Shown piece by piece: positions 7,207 through 7,921 of a DNA stretch of 7,921 nucleotides; the stretch's first letter is position 1, and each line of letters opens with the position of its first letter. Under the pieces are notes generated by a model. The model was not told where the DNA came from, did no database searches, and saw only the letters and a program-made list of their open reading frames with translations. A program made the translations under genes and the position numbers. Source of the stretch: Bacillota bacterium (GTDB lineage: Bacteria > Bacillota > Clostridia > Oscillospirales > Acutalibacteraceae); the NCBI GenBank assembly GCA_009786275.1, contig WQTL01000427.1, positions 1-7,921 on the forward strand. Reading direction: 5' to 3'.

Positions 7207-7582
7207 GGAACTGCAAACCGAAGCCGGCATAGCGCAGCGCGATGCCCACGGCGGCGGTCTGGGCCCACTCGCGGGGCGAGATGGTGGGCTTGTCCTCCAG
7301 TTTGCCCCGGGAGGCCGTGGCCTCAGCCAGGAAGCAGTCCGGCGGGTCATTGTAGCTGCGGTACACCCGCGCCGTGGCGACGAAGAAATCCCTGGCGGGC
7401 TGCACCGCGACGGCGACACGCCCCTCGGGATATTTCAGCCGGAACCAGGCCATTTGGGCCATGACGGGCAGGCGTTTGCGCTTCTCGCCGGTGCCAAGGT
7501 CGTCGTACTCCACCGCCAGCTCCATGGGATCGAATCCCTCCACGGCATTGATGCCGCAGATCATTTCCTGTGTTGTGGTCAT
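7133..7582 (-). pseudogene. Truncated mobile-element gene, 3' end replaced at the helicase junction
   Basis: This 149-codon frame starts at ATG 7582 with a strong ribosome site. Its first ~130 residues look like a real conserved protein (KRLPVMAQMAWFRLKYPEG, then ARDFFVATARVY, then SPREWAQTAAVGIALR and AGFGLQFHAAGD), a type I recall from Clostridia conjugative and integrative elements, function unknown. The last ~19 residues (from about 131) are simply the helicase N-terminal coding DNA read in another frame, ending at TGA 7135-7133. The native C-terminus is therefore missing. The intact part is much richer in G+C (about 70% by hand count at 7201-7380) than the helicase DNA that follows. The shortened protein may still be made and may help bring ribosomes to the helicase start, which lies inside it at 7206. 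The family assignment is from memory, so it is held loosely. Confidence 0.6.
7190..7206. other. Breakpoint joining element DNA to the helicase operon
   Basis: To the right, the minus strand encodes the conserved end of the element protein (LQFHAAGD, down to about 7193). To the left, a different frame encodes TTEAIRTGFSNYL, the typical amphipathic opening of DUF1998 helicases (from about 7194). GC content drops from about 70% to about 53% within ~150 bases. The helicase start ATG at 7206-7204 uses bases of the older gene. I see no target-site duplication, terminal repeat or attachment core here, so insertion, deletion and illegitimate recombination cannot be told apart. Confidence 0.55.
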
Positions 7583-7921
7583 TATTCCATCTCCTTTTTT
7601 ACCTCAATGTAGCAGTTGCGGTGCTGCATCCAGGCGGGCAGCACGGTTTGCAGGGCGCGGCCGATATCGGCGGCGTATTGTTCCGGCGCAGTGGGTCGAT
7701 AGCTCTGGAAGCGCCGCTGGTAGTCCACGATGACCTTGGTCAGGCTCGCCTGCGCGGTTTCGCGCTGCTTTTGCTGTGCCTGGTCTGCGGCCTTGCCGAA
7801 CTGGCGCTCCTGGGCCAGATGGTGGATGTAGGCGTCCACCAGCTTGTAGTGCGGCCCGAGGATCTTCGCGTCGGTGGTGTTGGGCGCCGCGAGCTGAAAC
7901 GCCTTGCAGCACTCAATCACA
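7582..7921 (-). CDS. Small helical mobile-element protein, cut by window edge
   Basis: At least 113 codons are seen, ending at TAA 7584-7582. The first complete codon in the window is GTG (7920-7918), which could be the start or just an internal valine; the gene probably begins at or beyond the edge. The product is soluble-looking, rich in Ala/Gln and mostly helical, with no signal peptide or membrane segment; recognisable stretches are PNTTDAKILGPHYKLVDAYI, RFQSYRPTAPEQYAADIGRA and VLPAWMQHRN. I recall similar small uncharacterised proteins beside the next gene in Clostridia conjugative elements but can assign no function. It overlaps the following gene by one base (TAATG), so the two are translationally coupled, and its high GC and codon choice match that neighbour rather than the helicase. 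Confidence 0.7.
   Translation of the reverse strand, partial: VIECCKAFQLAAPNTTDAKILGPHYKLVDAYIHHLAQERQFGKAADQAQQKQRETAQASLTKVIVDYQRRFQSYRPTAPEQYAADIGRALQTVLPAWMQHRNCYIEVKKEME
7591..7596 (-). promoter_or_regulatory. Ribosome binding site for the truncated element gene
   Basis: Minus-strand AAGGAG follows an A-run and lies 8 bases before ATG 7582, inside the last codons of the preceding gene. It is near-perfect for a Gram-positive ribosome and fixes the start of the truncated gene. The large helicase, by contrast, has no such site. Confidence 0.85.

Noticed and set aside
7207..7419. N-terminal extension of the large helicase to ATG 7419
   Set aside because: Those 71 codons are the conserved element gene read in a wrong frame; the product is Ser/Arg/Pro-rich nonsense and there is no ribosome site at 7419.
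6046..7464. 472-codon open frame on the plus strand opposite the helicase
   Set aside because: It lies entirely antisense to motif-bearing helicase sequence and crosses the breakpoint; its product is rich in Arg, Cys and Pro without any recognisable motif, as expected of a shadow frame in GC-rich DNA.
7604..7912. Alternative 102-codon minus-strand frame overlapping the edge gene
   Set aside because: Arg/Ala/Gly-rich out-of-frame reading of the coupled gene at 7582-7921, which has the ribosome-site and TAATG context.

Overview
The window looks like a stretch of an integrative/conjugative element or large accessory island of a fairly GC-rich Gram-positive (probably gut Clostridia) bacterium. 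This rests on strong AAGGAG-type ribosome binding sites, on two small genes at the right end that resemble conserved cargo genes of Clostridia mobile elements (recalled, not searched), and on a long defence-type helicase operon. The species cannot be fixed from the sequence.

Layout: essentially everything from 7921 down to 191 is coding on the minus strand, with no room for a conventional promoter. In transcription order it holds: a small helical element protein cut by the window edge (7582-7921); a second element gene whose 3' end is broken (7133-7582); a very large SF2 DEAD/DEAH helicase with a C-terminal DUF1998/MZB zinc domain (best start 7206, stop 2035; 1723 aa); and a 614-aa NERD-nuclease plus UvrD-like SF1 helicase (2035-191). 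Two of the gene junctions (7582 and 2035) are TAATG overlaps, each with a Shine-Dalgarno 8 nt ahead. The leftmost 190 bases contain no complete gene. They carry a near-consensus plus-strand promoter and a strong intrinsic terminator, which together could make a ~100-nt RNA converging on the operon's 3' end.

How it may work: a DruE-like (Druantia), DrmA/DrmB-like (DISARM) and MrfA-like helicase paired with a second helicase that carries its own nuclease domain suggests a two-component DNA-processing module, most likely anti-phage or anti-plasmid defence, with DNA repair as the alternative. No methyltransferase, PLD nuclease, DruH or other known partner is present in the window.

The most concrete anomaly is the breakpoint near 7190-7206. 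There the GC-rich element gene (about 70% GC by hand count over 7201-7380) passes abruptly into the helicase gene (about 53% over 7021-7140) in a different reading frame. The element gene loses its native C-terminus, and the helicase appears to have lost its native first codons and to start inside the older gene. The operon seems to have been joined to the element by insertion or deletion, possibly losing upstream partner genes.
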